Assembly: GCF_017832355.1 (NCBI RefSeq)
Contig: NZ_JAFIBY010000006.1
Coordinates: forward strand, 124,001 to 188,000
DNA from: Serratia sp. PL17
GTDB lineage: Bacteria > Pseudomonadota > Gammaproteobacteria > Enterobacterales > Enterobacteriaceae
Reading direction: 5' to 3'
Length of the DNA: 64,000 bases
Position 1 is the first letter of the stretch; the number at the start of each line of letters is the position of its first letter. Below are positions 43,669 through 52,843 of this stretch, piece by piece. The translations under genes were made by a program, and so were the position numbers. The notes beneath the pieces are model-generated. The model searched no databases. It was given only the letters and a program-made list of their open reading frames with translations, and was not told the DNA's origin.

Positions 43669-43688
43669 ACCTGAACTTAAGTATAGGT
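43669..43688. promoter_or_regulatory. lux box upstream of luxR
   Basis: ACCTGAACTTAAGTATAGGT, a 20-bp dyad with only two mismatches between arms and the ACCTG...AGGT ends of lux/esa boxes, 41 bp before the luxR start. A second ACTTAAGT core lies 23 bp further upstream (43698-43705). Confidence 0.8.
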
Positions 43689-43758
43689 ATGGATGGGACT
43701 TAAGTACAACTTACGGATTCGGAACCGCAACATATAATGAATCTCGTTAGGCGCTGGA

Positions 43759-43786
43759 AAAAAAACCTGACCTATACGGTCAGGTA
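43759..43786 (-). terminator. Intrinsic terminator with no adjacent gene
   Basis: Perfect 8-bp stem ACCTGACC/GGTCAGGT with loop TATAC, followed on the minus strand by seven or more T. The nearest minus-strand gene ends 470 bp upstream. It could end a long 3' UTR or a small RNA. Its ACCTG...CAGGT ends also resemble a lux box. Confidence 0.75.
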
Positions 43787-44258
43787 GCCAACACAGCCAA
43801 CACCAGGGAAAAATTTCCGGTCAGACAGGATATCCAAAAAGTCACTGCTGGCCGGGAGCCTTACTTTAGCACTGCTAATTTATCCTTTCAAACCCATCTT
43901 CGCAAAGTGCGCTGATAGAAACTAAGCGTTCCGGTACCATTCAGGTAACAATAATTACTAGAAACAAAGTCGACGCCCAAAGAATCAGGAGGAAGAGCGA
44001 AAATTATTATACGTGACACCGTTTTGGTAAATCAGATCGCTACTTGAAAAGAATAATAATTTAATATAGTTATTAAGCAGATATAAAGGCGTTATAAAAG
44101 ACTTACCTTAACCTTCGCTGAATAAGCAAAACCTATCCTGCATCAGAGATTTCCATTGCCGTTAAAATAAATCCATAACCGCCTAGCGCCATTGCCTCAA
44201 CCAAGGATTCTGATGCTGAATCCTATTAAACCCATTGAAATTCCCCGTTACCTATCTG
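43787..44258. other. Gene-free region between luxR and the OYE gene
   Basis: About 470 bp with no ORF that has a start, ribosome site and protein-like composition. A TATAAT-like hexamer occurs on the minus strand near 44005-44010 (ATTATA on plus) without a good -35 partner. With the terminator at 43759-43786 this leaves room for a small RNA. Confidence 0.4.
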
Positions 44259-45485
44259 TCAGCCGCGTAGTAACTGTAACCATTCACGGTAGCGACGGGT
44301 AATACGCGAGGTTCGCCACTGATCCACTATCAATGTGAACAACGGCGAATAGCGTACATTCTTAGAGCGGGCACGCCCCAAGGCGCGGAGACGCCGCTTG
44401 ATCAATGCCATACGGGCAAGCGCCGCCATCATTTGATTCTTCCATGTTACCGGGGTTGGTAATGCATGCGGTTCATGGCCGGCTTTCCATTGCAGCGGCA
44501 GATCCGGCACCTCCGCCATGGCCGTCGCGATACCCACAACAGCGACGCCGCTATCCAACACCTGTTGAGCCACAGACTTACGCGCAATACCGCCTGTCGT
44601 CATCACCGGCATGCTGGCGACGGCGGCAAGTTCGCGGGCAAACTCCAGAAAATAAGCCTCACGTGCTAGCCGACGGCCGTCTGCGGTCTGGCCTTGCATC
44701 GCTGGGCTTTCGTAACTGCCGCCAGACAACTCGATCAGATCGACCGGCAGTTTATTCAGCAGCATAATTACCTGTTTCGCATCATCTTCAGAGAATCCAC
44801 CGCGCTGGAAATCGGCAGAGTTCAACTTAACCGCGACGCAGAAATGGGGAGACACGCGCTCACGTACTCGCTGTACAATCTCCACCAGTAAACGAGCACG
44901 GTTATTGAGATTATCCCCCCACTGATCGGTACGCTGGTTAGTGAGCGGTGACAAAAATTGAGAAATCAAATAACCATGCGCCGCGTGGATCTCCACCCCG
45001 GTAAAACCTGCCTGCTCGGCGGCATAGGCGGTGGCTGCAAAGCGTTCGATCACCTCGTCGATTTGCTTCAAGCTCATGGCAATGGGTTGCGCAAACAGCT
45101 TACTGTGCTTCCCCAGCGCCAGCGGAATCGCGGAGGGTGCCCAAGCGTTGCCACCCATGCTGGCCATCACCTGGCGACCCGGGTGATTGATTTGCATCCA
45201 AACCTGAGCCCCGTTTTGGCGTGCGACTTTTGCCCACGCCCTGAACGGTTCCAACGGCGTATTTTCCTCAAGCACCACCCCGCCAGGGCCGGTCATGGCT
45301 CGGCCATCAATCATCACGTTGCCGGTAATGATCAAACCGGCACCGCCATCAGCCCAGGATTGATACAAGCGCTGCAGCGTGAGGCCAGGCAGTTGGCCTG
45401 ACTCAGCCATATTCTCTTCCATCGCGGCCTTGGCCAAGCGATTCGGCAAAATACTGCCATTGGGCAGGGTAAGTGGGGTGAACAT
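44259..45485 (-). CDS. Old Yellow Enzyme-type NADH:flavin oxidoreductase
   Basis: 408 residues. FMN-dependent TIM barrel of the OYE/NemA-like family: LPNRLAKAAMEENMA at the N-terminus, WMQINHPGRQ, GFTGVEIHAAHGYLISQFLSPLTNQRTD-type core with the substrate-binding His pair, and TTGGIARKS for FMN phosphate. The ~40-residue basic C-terminal tail (IKRRLRALGRARSKN) is an extension. No 2,4-dienoyl reductase Fe-S/FAD module is fused. It probably reduces activated alkenes or quinone-like electrophiles. Divergent from a MerR regulator through a MerR-type promoter. Confidence 0.88.
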   Translation of the reverse strand: MFTPLTLPNGSILPNRLAKAAMEENMAESGQLPGLTLQRLYQSWADGGAGLIITGNVMIDGRAMTGPGGVVLEENTPLEPFRAWAKVARQNGAQVWMQINHPGRQVMASMGGNAWAPSAIPLALGKHSKLFAQPIAMSLKQIDEVIERFAATAYAAEQAGFTGVEIHAAHGYLISQFLSPLTNQRTDQWGDNLNNRARLLVEIVQRVRERVSPHFCVAVKLNSADFQRGGFSEDDAKQVIMLLNKLPVDLIELSGGSYESPAMQGQTADGRRLAREAYFLEFARELAAVASMPVMTTGGIARKSVAQQVLDSGVAVVGIATAMAEVPDLPLQWKAGHEPHALPTPVTWKNQMMAALARMALIKRRLRALGRARSKNVRYSPLFTLIVDQWRTSRITRRYREWLQLLRG

Positions 45486-45518
45486 GATGCTGACTCCTCA
45501 ATCGACAATAGAATAGTT

Positions 45519-45549
45519 ATACTAAGTTTAAAGTTAACTTTAAGGTCAA
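45519..45549 (-). promoter_or_regulatory. MerR-type promoter of the OYE gene with 16-bp palindromic operator
   Basis: On the minus strand -35 TTGACC (45544-45549) and -10 TAGTAT (45519-45524) are separated by 19 bp, the over-long spacing typical of MerR-activated promoters. The spacer contains the perfect palindrome TTAAAGTTAACTTTAA (45528-45543). Confidence 0.8.
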
Positions 45550-45555
45550 TAGGGC

Positions 45556-45957
45556 ATGAAGATAGGCGAACTGGCGGAACGTTCCGGGCTAGCCGCATCG
45601 GCGATACGTTACTACGAACAGCAAGGGTTACTGCCCAAGACGGTGCGCGGTGCCAATGGATATCGCGTCTATGAAGAAGGTGCTCTGGAGCGCTTGCATA
45701 TGATTCAGATTGGACAAAATCTGGGTTTCACGCTGGGAGCTATCCGCAAGGTGCTTGCCCTGCAAGGCACGGCATACCAGGATGGGTTGATGCAAGGCAT
45801 GGATCTACGCTTGGTTGAGATTGACCAACTGATGGAAACCCTGAGTCAACAACGTGAGGCGTTGCTGGATGCCCGACAGAAACTGCTCGAATTAGGGCTG
45901 ACAGGGATTTGCCAGAACACACCCGAACCAATATTGCCCCCCAAAAGAAGAAGATAA
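45556..45957 (+). CDS. MerR-family transcriptional regulator
   Basis: 133 residues. MKIGELAERSGLAASAIRYYEQQGLL is the winged-helix recognition region; the coiled coil follows at about residues 75-115. A single Cys (LTGICQNTPEP) near the C-terminus is the only obvious metal or redox candidate, so it is not of the multi-Cys SoxR or MerR(Hg) type. It is probably the activator of the divergent OYE gene, sensing an electrophile or quinone. Confidence 0.9.
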   Translation: MKIGELAERSGLAASAIRYYEQQGLLPKTVRGANGYRVYEEGALERLHMIQIGQNLGFTLGAIRKVLALQGTAYQDGLMQGMDLRLVEIDQLMETLSQQREALLDARQKLLELGLTGICQNTPEPILPPKRRR

Positions 45958-46503
45958 AATCCAAACGATCCTTCTCGTTTTCCTTCCCGCGGGGCTTCGA
46001 CGTTATTGTTGAAAAGATTAATACCGACGGCCGGTTTCATCTGCACCTCAACCATGGTTGATGCCGCAAGGCAGCTAATTTGGGCTCTGGTAGCGACAGA
46101 GATCGGCGTAAGGGTCTTTAGTGCATCTAGTATATCAAGTATGTCCCTTGTCCAAGGTGTGTCTACAACCTTACGTGCCGATAAGGGAACATAAATTAAG
46201 CTTCGAGTATAAATAAATGCCCTTAGATTAATATTTCACATCCTATTTCCATCCATTCTATACCTATCTTGAAAATGAAGGCTGTTTTATAACCAATAAA
46301 TAAACAGCATCAACCTTACCACATGCTGGATTATTTCATTTACGCCAGGCCGCTTGATAATATTAAAAAATCCATGATTTCCTGAGTGTATAAACGCTAT
46401 CAGCAATCGCACCACATTAAATAAAATTTGTTTTTATCGATAACATAAAAATATTATCACTTACGTCTAATAGGCCACGCGCCCTACGCCTAAAAGCTAA
46501 TTT
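45958..46503. other. 546-bp gene-free region
   Basis: Between convergent merR and the orphan LuxR-type gene. It becomes strongly AT-rich to the right. Short frames here lack ribosome sites and recognisable content. No repeat or RNA gene seen. Confidence 0.5.
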
Positions 46504-47079
46504 TCATAAGAGAACCATCATCTTAAATAACTCCAATCGATTACGAATACCGAATTTTTTGCCAACGTTGTTAAGGTGTGAGTAGACAGTTTTTGGGTTC
46601 AGATTTAACCGTCTAGCGGTGATCCCAACATCCCAAGTCCGAGCAGTTTCGCACAAAACCGCAATCTCCCCACGTGTAATATGCGCCGTTTTACTTTTTT
46701 TTAACCCGCAACTATTCGCTGGATGTCCCTGGTCAATCAATGAAATGCATGTTTCCTTTATTACTTTCAGTGATGAACTTTTATTTAAAATCGCATCAGG
46801 ATTTGCTTCGGAGATAAGAGAGGATATGAGAGGCGATGTCCTATCTATGAAAAATAGTAATTTTACAGATAAATACTTATAACGAAGCAAATTGATAAAT
46901 CTCAAGTAATCCTCAAAAGAATAAATTTCCCTAGGGAAATCCATAATGATCAGATCAGGATCTTCTTTTATTCTTTCCAATATACTTTCAGAGGGTTTAT
47001 GAAAAAACAAAACTCCACCAAGTAATTCTTTTACGCCTATTCTACACAGCGGTGAGCTATCAATATAAATCACATTCAA
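46504..47079 (-). CDS. LuxR-HTH orphan regulator flanking fimbrial cluster 1
   Basis: 191 residues from a TTG at 47079, chosen because AAGGAG lies 7 nt upstream; an ATG 12 codons earlier has no ribosome site. The N-terminal region (LNVIYIDSSPLCRIGVKELL, DPDLIIMDFPREIYSFEDYL) has a receiver-like fold without a clear phospho-acceptor triad. The C-terminal HTH is LuxR/NarL type (ITRGEIAVLCETARTWDVGITARRL, NPKTVYSHLNNVGKKFGI). It resembles capsule/fimbrial regulators of the RcsB/BglJ kind only in architecture. Divergent from fimbrial cluster 1 and AT-rich, it is a likely regulator of it. Confidence 0.78.
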   Translation of the reverse strand: MNVIYIDSSPLCRIGVKELLGGVLFFHKPSESILERIKEDPDLIIMDFPREIYSFEDYLRFINLLRYKYLSVKLLFFIDRTSPLISSLISEANPDAILNKSSSLKVIKETCISLIDQGHPANSCGLKKSKTAHITRGEIAVLCETARTWDVGITARRLNLNPKTVYSHLNNVGKKFGIRNRLELFKMMVLL

Positions 47080-47565
47080 TTTAATTCTCCTTAAAAACAC
47101 AAAACACTCTTCCATACCAAATGAATTTTGTCGCTGTTCTTTTTTGTGGAGATTAGCACGCTAATCAAATAATTAATTACATTCTCATAACATATTTATA
47201 CACACTTCACATCGATTGCAGCAAGGATATTTAGCCGCAAAAAAGACATGAATGTTTCTAGATGTTTCAAATTAAAAAAACACCAATCTAGAGATATCGC
47301 AACATAATGATATAGATCTATTTTATATTTTTGGTGATACGAAAAAAATGAAAACAAATGTAACAAAAGAGCGCCAGGATTATTTTTAAGATCAAAACTC
47401 CTATAGAGAAAATTCTTAGTTTGTTAGGATAAAAATCCATGCTTGCAGAACCGTTTAAAAGACAAATTTGCAACATGCTTATTCAATAGACGCACGTCAG
47501 CACATGTCAGTAATTTATTACTGCCAGGACCGCTTTTATCTAAAGTAAATTAAAGGGCATTTCAT
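47080..47565. other. AT-rich divergent promoter region of fimbrial cluster 1
   Basis: About 490 bp, very AT-rich, between the LuxR-type gene and the first subunit gene; a natural H-NS target. I looked for inverted repeats like those of the fimS region on the right and saw none. No ORF. Confidence 0.5.
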
Positions 47566-48099
47566 ATGAATGTTAAATTAGTTGCATTATCAATGCTGCT
47601 TCTATCTGGCACCTGCGCGGCCGCTTCTTCAAACACAGTTCAATTCAAAGGTGAAGTCAGCACACAGACCTGCTCGGTGAATATTAATGGCAACGAATCC
47701 AACCCGGTCGTCCTATTACCTACTGTCGCAGTAAGTAAACTCGCAACTAAAGGCGCAACTGCCGGTGACACCTCATTTACCGTCAATGTGACAGGTTGTG
47801 CTGCAGCGAGCAGTGATACGGCGATTAAAACCGTGCTTGCAGGCAATAACCCTACAGCCAATGGCAACCTCGGCAACGCGGGCGACGCTGCCAAGGTATC
47901 CATTCAACTTCTGGATAGCGACGCTTCGACACCATTATCATTCGCTACTGGCTCTACTGTCACCACCAAGGCGATGACACTGGCACAAGGCGCCACTTCC
48001 ACCTCACAAAACCTGGTGGCCCGCTACTACGCGGAAGATACCGGCGCGGCTGCAGGTTCGGTGATCGCCACGGCACAATTCGCCATTAGCTACAAATAA
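47566..48099 (+). CDS. Major fimbrial subunit, cluster 1
   Basis: 177 residues. Signal peptide MNVKLVALSMLLLSGTCAAA, then a pilin domain starting VQFKGEVSTQTCSVNING. Two cysteines (TQTC and NVTGC) form the pilin disulphide; the sequence ends AQFAISYK with the penultimate Tyr of the donor-strand/chaperone motif. AAAGGG lies 8 nt before the ATG. It polymerises into the fimbrial rod. First gene of the cluster 1 operon. Confidence 0.93.
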   Translation: MNVKLVALSMLLLSGTCAAASSNTVQFKGEVSTQTCSVNINGNESNPVVLLPTVAVSKLATKGATAGDTSFTVNVTGCAAASSDTAIKTVLAGNNPTANGNLGNAGDAAKVSIQLLDSDASTPLSFATGSTVTTKAMTLAQGATSTSQNLVARYYAEDTGAAAGSVIATAQFAISYK

Positions 48100-48131
48100 A
48101 TCGACCTTCAAGCGCAATACCTGCTGATGCC

Positions 48132-48158
48132 AGCGCCGCCCCGCTCCTGGGCGGCGCT
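48132..48158 (+). promoter_or_regulatory. Intercistronic hairpin after the major subunit gene
   Basis: Perfect 10-bp stem AGCGCCGCCC/GGGCGGCGCT with a 7-nt loop and no T tract. Such hairpins after pilin genes keep the pilin mRNA stable and lower expression of chaperone and usher. It ends 2 nt before the first possible chaperone ATG. Confidence 0.75.
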
Positions 48159-48160
48159 GA

Positions 48161-48913
48161 ATGATTCGCCACCTTTATCGGTTCACCTTTATGCCGCAGA
48201 TAACCCGTTTCGTTCGCCGTTGGGCAGTCCTGTCAATTTGCCTGGTAAGCCTATCCTTCACCAGCGCATCGGCCAGTGTCACGCTGCTCGGTAATCGCAT
48301 TATCTATCCTGCCGACGCGCGGGAAAAAACGCTGCAGTTCACCAACGATGGTGACACTCCGGCCCTAATACAAATCTGGCTCGACATTAATAACCCGAAG
48401 TCCACCCCGGAAAACGCCGATGCGCCTTTTATCACATCGCCACAAATCTTTCGTATTAATGCGCACAGCGGGCAGATGGTACGGCTGTCGTTTGTAGGCC
48501 AGCAGCTCCCGAGCGACCGCGAATCCCTGTTCTATTTTAACTTCTTGCAGGTTCCCGCTATCCGTCAGGCGGACAGCGACAAAAACAAGTTGCTGTTATT
48601 ACTCACCAACAGGCTCAAGGTGTTTTATCGCCCTGCAGGTCTGGCTGGCGACGCCAATCACATTATCGATCAATTAAGCCTTCGCCATATCGGTAACACG
48701 CTGTATGTCAGCAATCCGACCAGTTACTACGCCAACGTTAGCCAAGCCGTGATCGCAAAGGGCGCAAAACGTACCGCGATCCCGCAGGCAGACCTAATAC
48801 CGCCTTTCTCACAAGTTAACTGGCCGTTAAATAGCGATGCGCAACAGGTCGACCTGAGCGTGATCAATGACTATGGGGTGGAAATATCGCGAACCCTGAA
48901 CGTCACGCGCTGA
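48161..48913 (+). CDS. Fimbrial chaperone 1 (PapD-like), cluster 1
   Basis: 250 residues from the ATG at 48161; a start at 48191 (MPQITRFVRRWAVLSI) gives a more typical signal peptide ending SASA. The PapD fold shows LLGNRIIYPADAREKTLQF, RESLFYFNFLQVPAI and NRLKVFYRPAGL, including the conserved G1-strand and Arg of the subunit cleft. It delivers subunits to the usher 20 nt downstream. The strong hairpin at 48132-48158 would hide the upstream start, favouring the downstream one. Confidence 0.9.
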   Translation: MIRHLYRFTFMPQITRFVRRWAVLSICLVSLSFTSASASVTLLGNRIIYPADAREKTLQFTNDGDTPALIQIWLDINNPKSTPENADAPFITSPQIFRINAHSGQMVRLSFVGQQLPSDRESLFYFNFLQVPAIRQADSDKNKLLLLLTNRLKVFYRPAGLAGDANHIIDQLSLRHIGNTLYVSNPTSYYANVSQAVIAKGAKRTAIPQADLIPPFSQVNWPLNSDAQQVDLSVINDYGVEISRTLNVTR

Positions 48914-48933
48914 AACCAAACAGGGAGGTTTCC

Positions 48934-51474
48934 ATGTTCGATGTCCATAAGACGGTTTTTTTTCCCTCGCGTTGGTGTTGCGCGTTCCTTGCGCTGCCAA
49001 TGAGCTACGCCACCGCCGACAAATACGCTTTTGATCCAACACTGCTGCGCGGCAGCGTACTGAGTAATAGCGCCTTGAGCCAGTTCAACCAGCAGGATGT
49101 CGTCACGCCCGGAAGTTATCAGCTCGATCTCTACCTCAACGGCCAGTTTCTCGAACGTGACCAAATCCGCTTCGTGCGCGAAGGAAAACAGGTGTTACCC
49201 TGCTTCGATCAACGACAGCTGGCACGCTTCGGGCTTAAAAATCCGCCGGCGACGACGGGAACTGCCTGCCTGTTGCCCGGCCGGGATCTCAAAGATATCG
49301 CAGTGAACACCGATATTTCGCAACTGCATCTGGATCTGAGTATTCCACAAGCTTTGTTGAACGGCAGCCCGCGTGGTAGCGTCAATCCCGCTAGCCTGGA
49401 CAGCGGCGAATCGATGGCCTTCATCAATTACAACCTCAACCAGTACCACGTCAGCTATCGCCAAGGCCAGACCCGCAATCTTGACTCGACCTACGCCAAC
49501 CTGAACGGCGGTTTTGCCCTCGGGCTATGGCGCTATCGCCAACAATCCAGCTACCGCTACGATCACGAGTTCGGCGGACATCTGGATACTAGCCGTCGCT
49601 ACATACAGCGCGCTATCTTGCCGTGGCGCAGCGAAATGTTGCTTGGGGAAGGTTTTACCGACGGGCACTTTTTCTCCGGTCTGGGGTTTCGTGGTGTTCA
49701 GTTGAGTTCCGACGACCGTATGCTTGCAGATTCGCAGCGTGGCTACGCGCCAGTGGTTCGCGGTGTAGCAAAAAGCAACGCCCGAGTGACGGTACTACAG
49801 GGAAAAAGCACGCTGTATGAAACCACCGTAGCGCCAGGGCCGTTTGCAATTAACGATCTGTATGCCACCAACTACGCTGGCGATCTCACTGTAATGGTGA
49901 CCGAAGCGGACGGCAGCGTCACTACCTTCACTGTCCCATTCGCCGCCGTGCCTGAATCTATACGCCCTGGTCAGTCCCGGTATTCAGCCACCGTCGGACG
50001 CTCCCGATACGTCGGCGATAACGATCTGTTCAGCGAAGTCACATGGCAGCATGGATTGACCAACGAATTGACATTCAACCTCGGTAACCAGTTATCGGAC
50101 GGCTATCAGGCGATACTGTTGGGCGGCGTTTACAGCAGTTGGCTTGGCGCGTTCGGCATGGACACCACCTATTCGCACGCCAGCCTGCCCGAGGGCGGCA
50201 CGTCTGGCTGGATGCTGCACCTCTCTTACAGTAGAACCTTCAGTCCGACCGACACCACCTTGTCCATCGCAGGTTACCGCTACTCCACCGAAGGCTTTCG
50301 CGATCTCAGCGACGTACTCGGCGTGCGGCGTGCCGCCGTCATAAGCCAGCGCTGGCAGTCCGACTCCTACCGCCAGCGTTCCCGCTTCGAGGTCGCCATC
50401 AACCAAGGCATGGATATGTTGGGTAGCTTGACGGTGTCTGGCTCCACTCAGGACTATCGCGATCAACGCGGCCGTGACAATCAGCTCCAACTGGGCTGGG
50501 GGAAAACCTTCGGTAACGGCGTGGCACTCAACCTCTCCATCACCCGCACCCGCAACTTGGGGTACCGCGTCGGCGACGACAATTATCGTGGTTACGGGCC
50601 GCAGGATAACGTTTACAGCGCCCCGCTCGCGCAGAGCGCGCAAACAGTGACCGCTTTCTCGCTCAGCTTCCCGATCGGGCGTTCATCATCTGCCCCCAGT
50701 GTCTCTCTGCTGGCCAACCATAGCCAGGGGCAGGGAGGTAACTACCAGACTGCACTGTCAGGCAGCGTTGGTGAACAGCAACCGGTAAGTTACGGCCTGA
50801 ACTTCACCACCGACGACAACCGAAGACAAAGCGTTTGGGGGGGGAACCTGCAAACCCGCCTGCCTTACACCAACGTCACCGGATCGTTATCTGCAGCCCG
50901 TCAGTACCGGCAGGGTTCCCTATCGCTGCAAGGCGCAGTGGTGGGGCATCGTGGTGGCGTGACTCTAGGCCCGTATGTTGGCGACACCTTTGCCCTGATC
51001 GATGCACCAGGCGCCAGCGGTGCATTAGTGATGGACGGTCAGGGCGCACGCGTAGACCGCTTCGGTTATGCCCTGGCGCCTGCACTGGTGCCCTATCACT
51101 ACAACACCATCGCACTGAATCCCGAGGGCATGAACGATAAAACGGAGCTAGAAGATGGTCAGCGGCGCGTGGCACCTTATGCCGGCGCAACGGTTCGCTT
51201 GCGGTTTAACACCGTACGCGGCCAGGCGCTGCTGATCACCGCGCAGCGGCCCGACAATGCGCCGATCCCCATGGGCGCCAACGTTTTCGATCCGACAGGC
51301 AAAAGCGTGGGCATGGTCGGCCAAGCTAATCAGATTTATCTGCGCAGCGACCAAACCGCAAGCGAGCTGACGCTGAACTGGGGCGATGCGCCCAATCAGC
51401 AGTGCAAATTGCGCTATCAACTGCCTGAAACTGAAGACAGGCCGATTCAGCGACTCAACGCCCGTTGCCGCTAA
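48934..51474 (+). CDS. Fimbrial outer-membrane usher, cluster 1
   Basis: 846 residues, usual usher size. Signal peptide to about residue 28 (SYATA-DKYAFDP). The N-terminal domain has the conserved Cys pair and YQLDLYLNGQFL; the barrel contains DSQRGYAPVVRGVAKSNARVTV and PGPFAINDLYATNYAGDLTV, and the plug and C-terminal domains end QQCKLRYQLPE. It forms the secretion pore for cluster 1 subunits. GGGAGG precedes the start. The C-terminus is close to the next gene start (28 nt). Confidence 0.94.
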   Translation: MFDVHKTVFFPSRWCCAFLALPMSYATADKYAFDPTLLRGSVLSNSALSQFNQQDVVTPGSYQLDLYLNGQFLERDQIRFVREGKQVLPCFDQRQLARFGLKNPPATTGTACLLPGRDLKDIAVNTDISQLHLDLSIPQALLNGSPRGSVNPASLDSGESMAFINYNLNQYHVSYRQGQTRNLDSTYANLNGGFALGLWRYRQQSSYRYDHEFGGHLDTSRRYIQRAILPWRSEMLLGEGFTDGHFFSGLGFRGVQLSSDDRMLADSQRGYAPVVRGVAKSNARVTVLQGKSTLYETTVAPGPFAINDLYATNYAGDLTVMVTEADGSVTTFTVPFAAVPESIRPGQSRYSATVGRSRYVGDNDLFSEVTWQHGLTNELTFNLGNQLSDGYQAILLGGVYSSWLGAFGMDTTYSHASLPEGGTSGWMLHLSYSRTFSPTDTTLSIAGYRYSTEGFRDLSDVLGVRRAAVISQRWQSDSYRQRSRFEVAINQGMDMLGSLTVSGSTQDYRDQRGRDNQLQLGWGKTFGNGVALNLSITRTRNLGYRVGDDNYRGYGPQDNVYSAPLAQSAQTVTAFSLSFPIGRSSSAPSVSLLANHSQGQGGNYQTALSGSVGEQQPVSYGLNFTTDDNRRQSVWGGNLQTRLPYTNVTGSLSAARQYRQGSLSLQGAVVGHRGGVTLGPYVGDTFALIDAPGASGALVMDGQGARVDRFGYALAPALVPYHYNTIALNPEGMNDKTELEDGQRRVAPYAGATVRLRFNTVRGQALLITAQRPDNAPIPMGANVFDPTGKSVGMVGQANQIYLRSDQTASELTLNWGDAPNQQCKLRYQLPETEDRPIQRLNARCR

Positions 51475-51502
51475 TCTATTCAACTTATCATCAGGAGAAA
51501 CG

Positions 51503-52843
51503 ATGAAACGCATTTCTTATTTTGTCGCCGGCCCGGCACTATTCACCGTGTCGCTGCTCGGTACAGCCACTGCGCTGGCGCAATGCACTCGGGTCGCCCC
51601 CTGGGTCGATTCCGGCTGCGATCCGTGCGGCGTAGGCACGGCGCTGGGCCGGGTAAACCTGACCAGCACCTATCTGCAGCCCGTCGGAACGCCACTGAGC
51701 ACCAGCGTGTTCAATCTAACGTCTGGCACACGTTATCCCGATCCCAATAAGGTGCTGTATGAGTGCGACGCAAGTGACGCCGGGCAGATCTATGAAGTCT
51801 TCGCCACCAACGGCGACGATCGTGTCGGCGGTTATTACGATCTGGGTGCGCAGGACGGTAATCCCAACTATTATGCCACCTACTTTCCCTACGTCGGCAT
51901 ACGCTTGACCCACCTGGACTCCGGCAAGATTTTTACCCGGTACTGGCAATCTGCACCAATTACGCGCTACGCGTCCGTCGGCAACAAAATTCAGGTCAGG
52001 GTGAAAGATTTCAGCACCATCCGCGCCGATCTGATTCGGATCAGTTCATTGCCAGGCGCGGGTGCCAGCAACTACTGCGGTTACAACGCCAGCAATCCAC
52101 TGGATGGGATGGCATCGACTAACGGCAACTCAAACTATACCTGCACCCAGCCAAACGGCTATGTCACCTTTCAAGGGCCTGGTATCCCCTCAGACCCTAT
52201 CGGCAGTGACTCCGCCACCAACTACTCAACCTGGGGTACCGGACGTTGGAACGCGATAGGCATGGGCACCTCGCCTATCTCCACACTTACCTATACCGCT
52301 ACCTGTGTGGCGCGCAACGTCACACCGTTGGTGATTCTACCGACCATATCAGTCAGCCAACTGACCGCAGGGCAAACCTCTCAGGCGCAGTTCACTATCA
52401 ATATAGAGTGCGATAACGCCGCCGTTTCCGGCGTCAACATCAACAATACAGCCCTTGGCTTGCAGGTCCCATATGAAAGCTATGTGGCCGCACAGCAACT
52501 CGGCCTGGTCAGCGCCAACGGCGGTGTGAGTTACCTGCTATCAAGCGGCTACGGCGCAGACAGTAGTGTCGCCACCGGTGTTGGCATCGCGCTCTCTAAC
52601 GCTGGCAACGGCGCACCGATGAACTTCGTCGGGTGGGCCCGCTGCAATGCAGGGCAATGCCCACTGGGCAGCAACGCTGGCTGGTATCCGGTACTCAGCG
52701 GCACCAACAGCGGTGGCAGCACGGCGGCAGGTTTCACACACTACACCACCCAGCTCACCGCCACGCTTGCCCGGCTGCCCGGGCAAACTGTCACCGCCGG
52801 CAAAGTGGACGCCAAGGCCTACGTCTGGGTTAAGGTGCAATAA
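51503..52843 (+). CDS. Large two-domain fimbrial tip adhesin, cluster 1
   Basis: 446 residues from the ATG at 51503 (MKRISYFVAGPALFTVSLLG, cleaved after ALA), with AGGAG upstream. The N-terminal ~240 residues (CTRVAPWVDSGCDPCGVGTA, several Cys, RYWQSAPITRY, NYCGYNASNPL) look like a lectin-type receptor-binding domain unlike FimH. The C-terminal pilin domain has VILPTISVSQLTAGQTSQAQF, INIECDNA and an ending AKAYVWVKVQ for chaperone binding. Longer than FimH or MrkD by about 120 residues. Receptor unknown. Confidence 0.85.
   Translation: MKRISYFVAGPALFTVSLLGTATALAQCTRVAPWVDSGCDPCGVGTALGRVNLTSTYLQPVGTPLSTSVFNLTSGTRYPDPNKVLYECDASDAGQIYEVFATNGDDRVGGYYDLGAQDGNPNYYATYFPYVGIRLTHLDSGKIFTRYWQSAPITRYASVGNKIQVRVKDFSTIRADLIRISSLPGAGASNYCGYNASNPLDGMASTNGNSNYTCTQPNGYVTFQGPGIPSDPIGSDSATNYSTWGTGRWNAIGMGTSPISTLTYTATCVARNVTPLVILPTISVSQLTAGQTSQAQFTINIECDNAAVSGVNINNTALGLQVPYESYVAAQQLGLVSANGGVSYLLSSGYGADSSVATGVGIALSNAGNGAPMNFVGWARCNAGQCPLGSNAGWYPVLSGTNSGGSTAAGFTHYTTQLTATLARLPGQTVTAGKVDAKAYVWVKVQ

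Noticed and set aside
46006-46194. 62-codon frame downstream of merR
   Set aside because: No ribosome site and no similarity to known proteins; the surrounding region is ordinary AT-rich spacer.
47116-47565. Possible invertible element upstream of fimbrial cluster 1
   Set aside because: Searched by eye for long inverted repeats similar to those at 62822/63106; only short weak pairs were found.
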